Made by a program: the position numbers and the translations under genes. A stretch of 64,000 nt of DNA, from NCBI GenBank assembly GCA_951394045.1, contig OX595992.1, positions 806,001 through 870,000 on the forward strand, read 5' to 3'. Shown piece by piece: positions 16,700 through 26,200 of the stretch. The number at the start of each line of letters is the position of its first letter. Position 1 is the first letter of the stretch. The notes under the pieces are model-generated. The model made no database searches. It had not been told where the DNA came from and worked only from the letters and a program-made list of their open reading frames with translations. Source of the stretch: Nitzschia sp. DOCU1. Taxonomy: Eukaryota > Bacillariophyta > Bacillariophyceae > Bacillariales > Bacillariaceae.

Positions 16700-19301
16700 T
16701 TAGGCAATTCGACGCCTCTTTTTGTTCTGCTTTGTCTGCTTTCCAGCAACTTGGCGAATGGGGCGGCCTTTCTTTTCCCCAACATCATCTTTGGGCTTTT
16801 CAACAGCTGCTTTTTTTTCTCCACCGTCTTTCGCCTTGAAATTCAAAGAGAATCCCTTGGCACTACCCTTTTCCTCATCATCAAGACTATCGTCTTCGCT
16901 TGGACTACTATCACCACCCTTATACATGGGTTTCATCGCAGCAGCAGCAGTCTTGGGGCTTGCTTTCCCTTCTTCCATCGCAACATTGTCTACGGTCTTC
17001 TTCTTCGTTACACTGCCGACTGACGATTTCGAAAAACGGTTAGTTTACAATTAAACACAATGTAACAGTTCCCCTTCTACTTACTGACAAAGCTCTCACC
17101 CTGCTTCTTATAACCAATATTCATTTCTGGCTTCTCCTCAACATTCTCAACCGCAAAAGTCTTCTTGGTTGGACTGTCGACTATTTCGTAAAAAGGTTAG
17201 TTGACAATTACGCAACATCGAAATTCCCCGTCGACTTACTGATAACGGTTGAAGCCTTTTGTGCTTTTTCCACAGGCTTCTCTGTGTTTTTCATCTCCTT
17301 GGTTGAACTGCGGACTGACGATTTCGTAAAAGGTTAGTTGACGAATGCGCACAATATCCCAGTTCACCGTCGACTTACTGACAAAGGTTGAAGCCTTCGG
17401 TGCTTTTTCCACAGGCTTCTCTGTGTTTGTCATCGCTGTAAAAATTCCTGTTTCCTTTTCTTTAACCACTTTCACTTCGTCCGTTTCCAAACTTTGGGAC
17501 TTATCATCCTCCTTCAACCCTCCAAGCTGGTGACCGCCTGCCAATACCTCTGTGATTATATTCTCGTTTTCCCCTTCATTAATCTCAAGAGCCACAGCAC
17601 TATGAACAAATTCAAACGTTAGATAGTTCCCGTACTTCGACACTTCCACCATCAAACTTACTTTTGGAAAAGAAACTCCATCATGAACATCATCTTTTCC
17701 ATCTTTTCCTTCGAGACATTTGCTTCCAAGACCTTCTCCAACAACGAAACTTTCGTATCCAGCTTCTCCACAGATTCCGTCAAAGAATCAACTTTATTCG
17801 ACATACGAATGAGAACTTCCTTCCATTCGTCATAAATTTTCCCCAATGCGCCAGGGATTTTCTCAACCTTCTCCATCGAACCTTGCACCACCTCTTTCAA
17901 CTCCAAAATGCCGTTTTTCATTTCAGAAACCGTTTGTCCATCGGACGACATCCCGCGTTTTCCCTTTCCAACGACAGCAGGGGCTTTCCAATCAACTCGA
18001 AGAATCTTTTCCTTGTCACATTCTTTCATCCAATTGCGAACTGCAATATCATATCCAATCTTTGACATGATAGCATTGCCCTTCGACAAATGCTGCAAAC
18101 GCACGAAAAACACCTTGGGATTCTCGTAGAAAGCTTTATCAGCTTTCTTCTTTTCGATCCGGTTCATCAAGGGGAGCAAAGCACAATGGACCAACAAGAT
18201 GGATACTGTTTGAATACCACGCTGTTGCTCCGGCTTTGGAGGACTTCCTTCATTGCGATGTTTTCCTCGTTTCGCTTGCAGATTATAATTCAAAAAATGC
18301 TCCTGGTTACTGCAAATTTTGTGCAACTCAACGATTCCTACCAGACTTTGGTCGGGGCAAGCCGATGCCAGCACCAACCCTAGCTGTTTCAACATTGGAT
18401 AATATTCATCCTTGCTCGAAAGAATTTTAAATGCAGGTTTACTGCAAGAAGTTTAGCAACCTTTCCATGAGTCAAAATACATCTCCAGGTTACTTACATC
18501 TGATTATCCAGCGCTGCCTTTGTATCAACCACATTCGAATACGCCAAGTACCAAAGAAACAACATAACCTCCACCCCGGAAGTATCTTTATCTGTATTCT
18601 TCGGCGAAGCGATCTCAAACTCATTCCACACGTCATGCTTTTGAAACAATCCAGAATTAAACTCGAAGAGCTCTCCAAAAACTCCTTTGCACGACATATC
18701 CGGATCGAGTCTCTCATTCTCTTTATCGTTTCTAACCGAATTAACCAACAATTTCATCACAATCAAGTCCTGCGCAAAATTAACTTCAGCCTTCTTATTC
18801 TCGTTCAAAAGGTAATCTTCAACACTGAATTAGTATTTGTCATACTATTCCCACATCAATCCTCTTATACTTACCTGTAAAGACCGCAATAGCCGACCAA
18901 AAGTTCTGGATTTGCCCCAAACTAGCATCAACCATGTACAGGATATCAACCATCCAAGTGTTCAGCATCTGCACAGCTTCAAGCGATCGCCGCTTATCCT
19001 GCTGATACTCCGGAAAATCAACGGGATAACTGCCCGAATCCGAAGATTCCTCACGCACTTTCTTTACCTCATTAAAAAGCTCTTCATACTTCCCCGCTTT
19101 TGCCATTTCCTCCGGGTGCAAGATCGGTACTCCCTTTTTCTCAGCCACGTCGGCCAAGAAATCATACTTGCGCGCCCTTTCATACGCTTCCTGTAGCAAA
19201 TTTTCCGCCTTGTCGGTCATTGCTTCCTCCATCGACTTCTCCTCCGGGATCGCCTTCGTCTCTTTCAAAAACTGCTTCAACAATTCATCAGGGTCCTCCA
19301 T
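16700..19301 (-). CDS. Unrecognised seven-exon coiled-coil/Lys-Glu-rich protein of the insert
   Basis: Exons (minus strand): 19301-18875, 18816-18498, 18441-17662, 17599-17379, 17314-17240, 17180-17085 and 17019-16700. The six introns are 58, 56, 62, 64, 59 and 65 bp; five donors are GTAAGT and most have a CTAAC-like branch site. Phases close exactly to 745 residues. The ATG at 19301 (MEDPDELLKQFLKE) is chosen because the frame upstream begins at TTG. Residues 1-250 are helical and acidic/basic. Residues about 250-510 hold a globular-looking part (LVLASACPDQSLVGIVELH, RVDWKAPAVVGKGKRG) and a heptad-like coiled coil (ILELKEVVQGSMEKVEKIPG through VDSLTESVEKLDTKVSLLEK). The last 240 residues are Lys/Glu/Pro-rich, partly built of repeated exons, and end in a basic tail (KQNKKRRRIA), a likely nuclear signal. 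No family is recognised. Confidence 0.75.
17020..17433 (-). repeat. Tandem exon-intron units inside the 745-aa gene
   Basis: The end of exon 4 and all of exon 5 encode nearly the same peptide (NTEKPVEKAPKAST against NTEKPVEKAQKAST). Exons 5, 6 and 7 all begin TC.(G/A).CAGT after AG, each starting with an Ile codon split by the intron. Introns 4, 5 and 6 are also alike, sharing GTAAGTCGACGG-type starts, AACTAACC branch regions and TTTTTACGAAAT before the acceptor. Donor-to-donor periods are 139 and 155 bp. So coding and intron sequence multiplied together. Confidence 0.85.
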
Positions 19302-19389
19302 GGTTTCTTTCAATTTCAATCCTGCAACAAATCTTTGACTTCTTCTTTCTATGGCAACCTTTGCGCGTTAATACTGGAAAATCTTGGAT

Positions 19390-20564
19390 TTTGCTGCAAC
19401 GTGGTGTAAAGTGACTGATTCGCGGAATGGACCAACCCGACCAAAAGGACCTCTGGTTCTGATGAATTCACGACAAACCATGTGTGACCGTTAACGAACC
19501 GCTTCTATCAGCTGGGCGGTCGCAACTTCTCTGCTCGTCGGGTAAGAGGTCTAAAATAGGTTCTGAAGGGAATCCAAGGTCGCTGCTTCCCATTTTCGGC
19601 GTTGAATCTGCAACCAAGAGTAAAGTTTTGCTTTCGCCAACTCACAGTAAGGGCGATGGAATCTTCGATCATTGTCTGAAACTTTAAGACCAAGTCTGAT
19701 TGTTTCAGACTGTGCAGTTTTCGAGTATTTCACCCTTCAACTTCACGAATTCCTTTTCGCCGACATGCCGCCGTGAGTCCCCAACGAATCGTGACCGGCG
19801 ACCTCTAGAGACTAACTATTGGCTCATTAAGAAGAGGAAGAAGGAGTTGAAACAGAAAGCAACAGTAATGCCAGGGGAAGAAATTGAAGATGATCTTGAT
19901 TTCCAATTTGATACGATGGTTACCATCTAGTCTCATAATTTAGCAACATATGTCTTGTTTTATCTACTGCTGATTTTTGCTATTCTATTGATGGTGGCTA
20001 CCAGTTGTCATCGCTGCCAACGTAAGAGTTTGGATGAAACATTGCTGTTGGGGGCAGACAATTCCAATGTAGACGGCGTCAACTTTGTGTCCAACATATC
20101 GCCGTGCCGCAAGCATTGAAGGAATTAGGAATCTTCTTTGATACAATAGACAGTCCGACTATGAAAGTTGATGAGAGTCTTTAGCTACACTAGGAATCTT
20201 TGATTCAAGATTCCGCTGCAGTCTGAAACAATCAGACAGAGTCTGAAAGTTTCAGACAAAGTCTGAAACAATCAGACTGTGCAGTTTTCGAGGATTCTGT
20301 CTGAAACTTTCAGACTATGCAGTTTTCGAGCTTGTACCTTCCAGCTTCCGAGTAACCCCTTTTGCAATACGAGGCATCCATGGGCTCGTCGGAGCTCGAA
20401 GATTTCCTCTGTGTGTGGTCGATCGCAACGTCAGCATGCTCGACTATCCGTTGAAAGTAATGCTGGCGCGTTTACCGTTAACTGAATGCTCTAAAGTCCT
20501 CGCTGATAATAAGTCTGACTAGTCGAATCATGAATTCATCCATTTTACACCACGTTGCTGCAAA
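19390..20564. mobile_element. 1.2-kb segment bounded by 21-bp inverted repeats (MITE-like candidate)
   Basis: The sequence TTGCTGCAACGTGGTGTAAA (19391-19410) recurs as its reverse complement at 20544-20563. With one more flanking base at each end the match is 20 of 21. GATGAATTCA also occurs inside both ends in inverted orientation, about 55 bp from the left arm and about 9 bp from the right arm. Nothing coding lies between. The size and termini resemble a non-autonomous DNA element, but I see no clear target-site duplication, so this is tentative. Confidence 0.4.
20219..20330. repeat. Cluster of short GTCTGAAAC palindromes
   Basis: Two palindrome types alternate: AGTCTGAAACAATCAGACT (7-bp arms) and GTCTGAAAGTTTCAGAC (8-bp arms around G). 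At least four copies or half-overlaps occur within about 110 bp. The 20-mer CAGACTGTGCAGTTTTCGAG follows one copy, and a one-base variant (CAGACTATGCAG...) follows another. The same palindrome plus 20-mer is present once more at about 19693-19725 in direct orientation. They could be protein-binding sites or hairpins of a mobile element. Confidence 0.8.
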
Positions 20565-20865
20565 CACCTCCTTCCGGCGCAACGACCACTTTTTTTACGC
20601 CCTTCGACTTATATTATTCGTCCTGTATTACCTTCGAATTTTTCTCCTCCAATCACGTCGTTCTGTTGAAGCTGCACACGACATCTCCTTCCACCGACCT
20701 TAAACATCTTCGCCGGCCAAACCTTCTACCACCAATACGCCTCCACGTGGCAGCGACATCGACCTTTGTTAGTGGTTACCCTACACGTGGTAGAAACATT
20801 TCCCTCACTCTTGCTCTACCCTATGCCGTGCCGAACCATACACGGAAGGCCGAGCTCCCTACAAA

Positions 20866-21715
20866 TCGGTTCCCCGCCGATCTTGTTCATTCTCACCATT
20901 GAGACAAAGCGAATCAAAGTGTACGCTTAAATACAGACAGGCGGCCATTCACATCTCTTTACCATTAACGTACCCGCAGAATTATATATCTGACCGGAGA
21001 AAGGTCACTAAAAAGACGACGAACATCCCTTCTTCCAATTCCATTTTTCAATGGATTTGCGAATGATTTCCTTCTCCTTGGTTGCCGTCGTGTTGGGATC
21101 GCACCTGACGGCATCCTTTGTGGTACAAAATCCAAGCAATCTTATTGCATCCAGCCGTTTTTCGGGTTGTTACAATGGTGTTTCGGGGTGCGTCGTTACG
21201 CATGCCGCGTCCAGTGACGGCTTTGGAGAAGATTTCGACTTTGATGGTGGTCTGACTCCAGAAATTGTTGCTTCCCTTTCGGTTCCGCAACTAAAGCAAC
21301 AGCTACGACTTCGAGGCCTTAAAGTGTCTGGCAAGAAACAAGAATTGATTGATCGATTGCTAAGTCCTTCGACGTCTGATCTTCAATCCGTTTCAGATAA
21401 AAATGGCCAAGCGGACGAATTTCTGCTGGATGCCGAAATCTTGAGCGAGGCCGAGTCAGACAAAATGCAGACTGGGGACAACAAGAGCAAAGCTAGACAA
21501 TTAGCAGAAGAGAGAGGCAAGGAATTGATTGATGTGACGGCCTATTTAGATGAAGAAGACAAGGGAAAATCGGTCAAGTCGTCTGGCCCTGTTCTTAGCG
21601 ACGAGCCCGTCGTTGAGATGGCGGATGACAATCCAGCCTCCAGAGACCCAGAAGTCTGGGGAGCCGACGCAAAGATTGTGGATGACTTTGATGGTCGAGT
21701 ACTTGTAGTGGATGC
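20866..21715 (+). repeat. Right copy of the 850-bp direct repeat
   Basis: Partner of 14859-15708. This copy runs on without interruption into the rest of the SAP/hydrolase gene, so it is the copy joined to the intact coding region. Only about 185 bp of the promoter side is shared; upstream of 20866 the flank is insert DNA. Confidence 0.93.
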
Positions 21716-23141
21716 CTTGTCTCGTACGATTGTGGAATACGGTGGATCCAATCGAACAAAAGTTCAAGCATACGTGGTCGCCAGTCGGGATGCCTTAAGA
21801 CCGTTTTTAGCTGGTGGAAAGAACCGCACGGGCGATCCAGAGGAGCGGTTGCGAGAAATTCAAATCAAGCGTGAACAAGCAGCAAAGAGACCACTGCGGC
21901 CAGACGAAGAGGAAGGTGTCGACGAAGGAGACGAAACTGGAATTTTCAAGGATATTTTGCACCGTGATTTTACGGACTGGGGCCCGTACTCCCTTACGGG
22001 GGCCCAAATATCCGCACAGGAGGTGCAGGGCGTCCTTTTCCTGAGTGATGTATACGGTGCGTTCACCGATGATACGAAAACACTTGCTGAGAAAATTGCA
22101 TTTGAATGTCAACCAGTAGTCGTCATGGTCCCTGACCTATTTCGCGGCAAGCCATGGAAAGAAGATTCCACGACTCCGGGGTTCAACGAAGACGGACAAG
22201 ACTATGAAGAGTGGAGAGCCCAACATCCAGAGCAACGTTTGAGTATCGACATGCGAGCTGCTGCGGTGGTATTAAGAGAACAGTATGGTGTCAGTTCCGT
22301 CACAGTTTGGGGGACATGCTTTGGTGGAGGACGTGCATTAGAAATTGCCGGAGGGTACATGCCGGATGATCACATTCATGACGTAGATGGCACCATCGGG
22401 CCTCCACCAATAGAGCCAGAGGTAGCGGTGGCATGGTACCCTACGCGATATGATGTAAATTCACTGTTTGGCACCGACAAGAGCACAGCCAGCGCGCTGG
22501 GAGACAAAGATCGGAGCATGGCTGTGATGGCAGTTTTTGGTGAGGAAGACACGCTTGCTGGAGCGACACCAGCGGATGCAGCCAAGCTAAAAGCACAGCT
22601 GGAAATGGATCCAAGAGTCAAGGATTTTATGGTTAAGGTGTTTCCAAACCAAGGCCACGGCTTTGCCCATAGTGGGCTTGGTCAAAGGCAGGACGGTGAA
22701 CTCGATCGCTTTGTAGACGACGAATTTGGTGGAGCCGGTCGAATCTCAATGGATGGTAGCGATGCAGAGGTTGCCTGTCTCCTTTCGACCGCTTTTATGG
22801 AAACCTATTCTCGCGTCTTCTTGCCGACGACGGGGCCTCCAGTTAGCAAAGATGACCTTTCCGGAGAGTGGAGAGAGGACCTTGCTATGAAGGACTGGAA
22901 GCAGAGTTCTCGAGATATCCGGCAAGAAATAGATGATTCTCTCAGCAACTTCAAGGAGGAACCATTGAGCGGCGTTCGGATAGATCCTACAGATGATGCT
23001 CAGCGCGATCAATTGGCTGAGATTTTGCGCGGAATGGAACCGCCAGACGTACCACCGGAACTCAAAATCCAACCCGAGGACGATCTCGAAGAAATATATG
23101 CAAAGCTTTTGGCAAGTGACCCCTCTTTCCAAATATTCTAA
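21051..23141 (+). CDS. Plastid-targeted SAP-domain dienelactone hydrolase-family protein
   Basis: Intact 696-residue single-exon gene. Residues 1-22 form a signal peptide ending in TAS|F, the diatom signal for import into the complex plastid. A SAP-type helix-extended-helix lies at about 67-103 (SVPQLKQQLRLRGLKVSGKK, then ELIDRLL). After an acidic linker comes an alpha/beta-hydrolase of the dienelactone hydrolase family, about 310-560. The nucleophile motif is GTCFGG (Cys), the Asp is likely in FGEEDTLAG and the His in GHGFAH. The Cys nucleophile is typical of this family. A C-terminal extension of about 130 acidic residues follows. DLH enzymes hydrolyse lactones or thioesters; the substrate is unknown. 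SAP modules usually bind nucleic acid, so the pairing is odd. The 5' third is duplicated at 15044, and its promoter beyond about 185 bp is now insert DNA. Confidence 0.85.
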   Translation: MDLRMISFSLVAVVLGSHLTASFVVQNPSNLIASSRFSGCYNGVSGCVVTHAASSDGFGEDFDFDGGLTPEIVASLSVPQLKQQLRLRGLKVSGKKQELIDRLLSPSTSDLQSVSDKNGQADEFLLDAEILSEAESDKMQTGDNKSKARQLAEERGKELIDVTAYLDEEDKGKSVKSSGPVLSDEPVVEMADDNPASRDPEVWGADAKIVDDFDGRVLVVDALSRTIVEYGGSNRTKVQAYVVASRDALRPFLAGGKNRTGDPEERLREIQIKREQAAKRPLRPDEEEGVDEGDETGIFKDILHRDFTDWGPYSLTGAQISAQEVQGVLFLSDVYGAFTDDTKTLAEKIAFECQPVVVMVPDLFRGKPWKEDSTTPGFNEDGQDYEEWRAQHPEQRLSIDMRAAAVVLREQYGVSSVTVWGTCFGGGRALEIAGGYMPDDHIHDVDGTIGPPPIEPEVAVAWYPTRYDVNSLFGTDKSTASALGDKDRSMAVMAVFGEEDTLAGATPADAAKLKAQLEMDPRVKDFMVKVFPNQGHGFAHSGLGQRQDGELDRFVDDEFGGAGRISMDGSDAEVACLLSTAFMETYSRVFLPTTGPPVSKDDLSGEWREDLAMKDWKQSSRDIRQEIDDSLSNFKEEPLSGVRIDPTDDAQRDQLAEILRGMEPPDVPPELKIQPEDDLEEIYAKLLASDPSFQIF

Positions 23142-23213
23142 AGTATAACACGATTTTCGTTGCAAGTAGAAGTTCTGTATGGAATTATCGCCGATGGAGT
23201 CCGAGCTATCTCC

Positions 23214-26200
23214 CTAGTTGTGGATGCCCAACGGGGTTGATAGGGCGAATACAAGCTGCTGCAGGATTCTGACGTCTGCAGCGCCCTGAGCTTCAAGTCG
23301 GCGCCCTATACTTGCAAGTTCAAAAAAAGATTGGAACCACGAGTCGCAGTCTCCGTCATTCCCAAGCTGCACGCAAATTTCAAGGGCCCTTGTGACGCTC
23401 AGTCCTGGTAGGGCTGACAGTAGAAAGAGTAAGCGCTCCCGAGTTTTGTTGTTTCTCAAGCGTTCCTCAATGATCTGAGGACCGCCGCTCGACGACGCCG
23501 GGAATAGCATCTCAGCAGAGATGATAGAGTGCGAGATACAACCAGCAAGTGAGGCAGGCGACACAAGTTGAAAAGAGACCAGAGTGGTCGGGCTCCCGTT
23601 TAGGCGCATTGTGGCATTTTGAAGTCTTGCGATATCCTCTACGGATGAATCGGCGTCTTCGTCGACGCATAGAAAAACCTCGATAGCAACATATTTTGAT
23701 AGAGAAGTAATTTCGATCACACGTTTGAGAAGCGCCGAAAAGCCCAACTGCCTTGTTTCCGAAAGCGAGGCGAGAATGATCGCACCGTCGGCTTGAGTTT
23801 CGATCTCGACGCCAATGTCGTCCAAAAGATTAGTATCTACAAAGCAGATTCGCGGGCACCCCGATCCACCCGATGCCCCCGAAGCAAGGGCGGCAATCAG
23901 TCCACCCCATCGCTCCACGAAGGACTCGGAGCAAAGGAGTTGGATGGAGGGCTTCTCTTCCTTAGGAATGGCAATCTCCTGAGTTTTGCTAGGGAGTTGG
24001 TGTAATGGCTTTGACGAGGAATCGAACGCCGGTGATGAAGGTGTTGGGGAGTCTGGAAGCTCTGGAGCACTTTCGTATATCGACGGCTTCGCAGTCTTGA
24101 CATTTTGACCAATGGAACCGTGCCACTTCGTATCCTTCTTATGGTAAGTGATCACTGGTGGACTTTTTAAGACCGGCATAGTCGATTTCTGCGACAGTTG
24201 AGCTTGTGGTCGAGCGGGAGGGGCAACAACAGCTTGCGCAACAACAGGGTTGCCCTCGCTGTGATCATTCGAGGCGACGACACCCTCGATACATGGCTTG
24301 CGAGCTTCGTGTCCATTCCGAGAAGCGGATCGATTTGCTTTCTTTTCCTTCTTCGCACGTTTCGCTTCCTTGCGCTTCTTCTTTGCCTCCTTGCGTAGCC
24401 TTTTCTTCTCGCGCTTGGAAAGTTTGGGTGCTGCATCAGAAGGCGAAGAATCTGGAGTTTCCTTTTGGAATCGTTTGTTTTCAAGAGTCTGTAACATTTT
24501 CCTTGCACTTTCGCTTAGCCCTTCCTCGTCATAAACCAGTGGCGAAGTACGCGTCAAAAGGGCGCTAGGCTTTTCATCGGATGCTCTCGCCGGAACGTTT
24601 TTCTTGCCAGTCTCAGACATTGACAAAGGAGTAGTATCGCACCAAGATATCTTAGATGATACGTCATCAATGTCCACAGTCGATCGTTGCGATAGGCTTG
24701 GTCGGTTCGGTTGGGGAGACGAAACCGGGGTTTCTGCGACCTCAGTGCCAGATGGGAGCTTTTCGCCAAATTGGTCGGTTCTGGCATGAACACCATGGGG
24801 ATTTGATCCTGGGCTAGCTTCCTGCGATCCATTTGCTAAAGCCTTTTGTTTCTTTGCAAATGTCTTCTGCCCAGTTGTGTTCCCGCTGTCAACGCTTGAA
24901 ATGCGTTTGCGCTTCAGGCTACGATTTAAAGAGCTCGGCGTGTCACATCGCAGAGGTGGTCCCCGAGGTATCGGAGAGCGCCGTCCCTCGTTCAGCCCGC
25001 TTTCGGCTGGATCCTGATCAAGCTTCTCGCTCGTGCACAAACCAAAACGCTGTAGTAGCGTGATCTCCTTCGCTCTTGCCTTGAGACGCCGCTCTTTCTC
25101 CTCAAGGAGTACTCGGCTCAAATCCACGGGAGTCGCTTCGTACTTTAAACAAACGGGAGATAATCCGGTCTCCATAGCCTCTTTTCGTTTCTTCTTGCGG
25201 TGACCCGTCTTTTGCTTTTTCGTAATGGTTGGCGATTCTCGAACATCAGCACAATCCTTGATCAGGGCAGAAATACCGGTGCTTTCTTCTTCAAGACATT
25301 GGCTAATTGCTTGTTCATCGAAAGGGCGCTCAGGTATGGACGATGACAACTCCATAAGAATCCGTTTTGGGTGCCCGGGCCCTGCTTCTTGCTCTGTCTT
25401 CCCTAGTTGCAATGTCACGTCTTGCCCGTTTGGCATCGCCAGTAGTTCACGGCGACGGGTCTCAAGGATACCGGCAGGGTCGTCGTTAATCTGGTTAATT
25501 TCTTGTTCATCGAAAGGGCAGTCAGGTTCGGACGATGACAACTCCCCGAGAACCCGCTGCCCTGCTTGTTGCTCTGTCTTCCCTAGTTGCAATGACAAGT
25601 CTTGCCCATTATTTGGCATGATTGCCAAAAGTTCGCCGCCATGGGTCTCAAGGTTACAGGCTGGGCCGTCCTTCATCTGGCTAATTTCTTGTTCGTCAAA
25701 AGGGGACTGTTGTTCGGACGATGACAACTCCTCAAGAACCCGTTTTGGGCGCCCGGGCCCTGCTTCTTGCTCTGTCGTTCCTGGATGCAAAGGCATGTCT
25801 TGCCCGTTTGGGATACATGCCAATGGTTCGCTGAGACGAGTCTCTGGGGTACCACCAAACCGATCTTCTTCTTCTTCTTCTTCAGCAACAAGATCCTGGC
25901 TAATAGTAGATCCTTGTACATCGAGAGGTTCGGATGATGACAACTGTACAAGAACGTTGTTGTGCTGTCCTTCGCGAATTATGAGCGATTGTTCCAAATG
26001 GACAAGGCCCTTCGATTGCCGCCCAACATCAAAAGGAGACACGGTTTCGTTCTCCTTTCCGTTGGCACTGTCCAAATGTTTGTATGGATCCTTTTCAGCA
26101 AATCGTCTGGGCGGCGACAGGACCGCTTTTGTATCCTTTCCGTGTGCTTGCCAGATGAATGACACCAATGGGTCCAAACAAAGATCCAAGCAGCAAACTT

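Larger units (their letters stand above)
15709..20865. mobile_element. 5.2-kb insert between direct repeats; candidate unclassified element
   Basis: This DNA is absent from the intact gene copy and is bounded on both sides by the 850-bp direct repeat. Cargo: a 222-aa gene (+), a seven-exon 745-aa gene (-, convergent, 134 bp apart), two 21-bp inverted repeats and a palindrome cluster. I see no reverse transcriptase, DDE transposase, tyrosine recombinase or helicase motif, so it fits no standard transposon class. The left edge begins with a small inverted repeat (GTTAG-TG-CTAAC, 15709-15720). Introns in its long gene are shorter (56-65 bp) than those of neighbouring genes. By eye it is more A+T-rich than its surroundings. 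The name 'mobile element' is an inference from layout; a local duplication with rearrangement is possible. Confidence 0.5.
19302..20865. other. Non-coding right part of the insert
   Basis: Between the start of the 745-aa gene and the right 850-bp repeat there are only short frames without coding character. The stretch holds the promoter side of the 745-aa gene, the 21-bp inverted repeats and the palindrome cluster described separately. No gene or structured RNA is recognised. Confidence 0.5.

Noticed and set aside
20219..20330. CRISPR-like spaced repeats
   Set aside because: Units are palindromes with variable, very short spacing in a eukaryotic genome, with no cas genes. They are better described as a palindrome cluster.
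15709..20865. Retrotransposon or classical DNA transposon
   Set aside because: No reverse transcriptase, integrase, DDE/D or tyrosine recombinase motifs were seen in any frame, and the 850-bp direct repeats are host-gene sequence, not LTRs.
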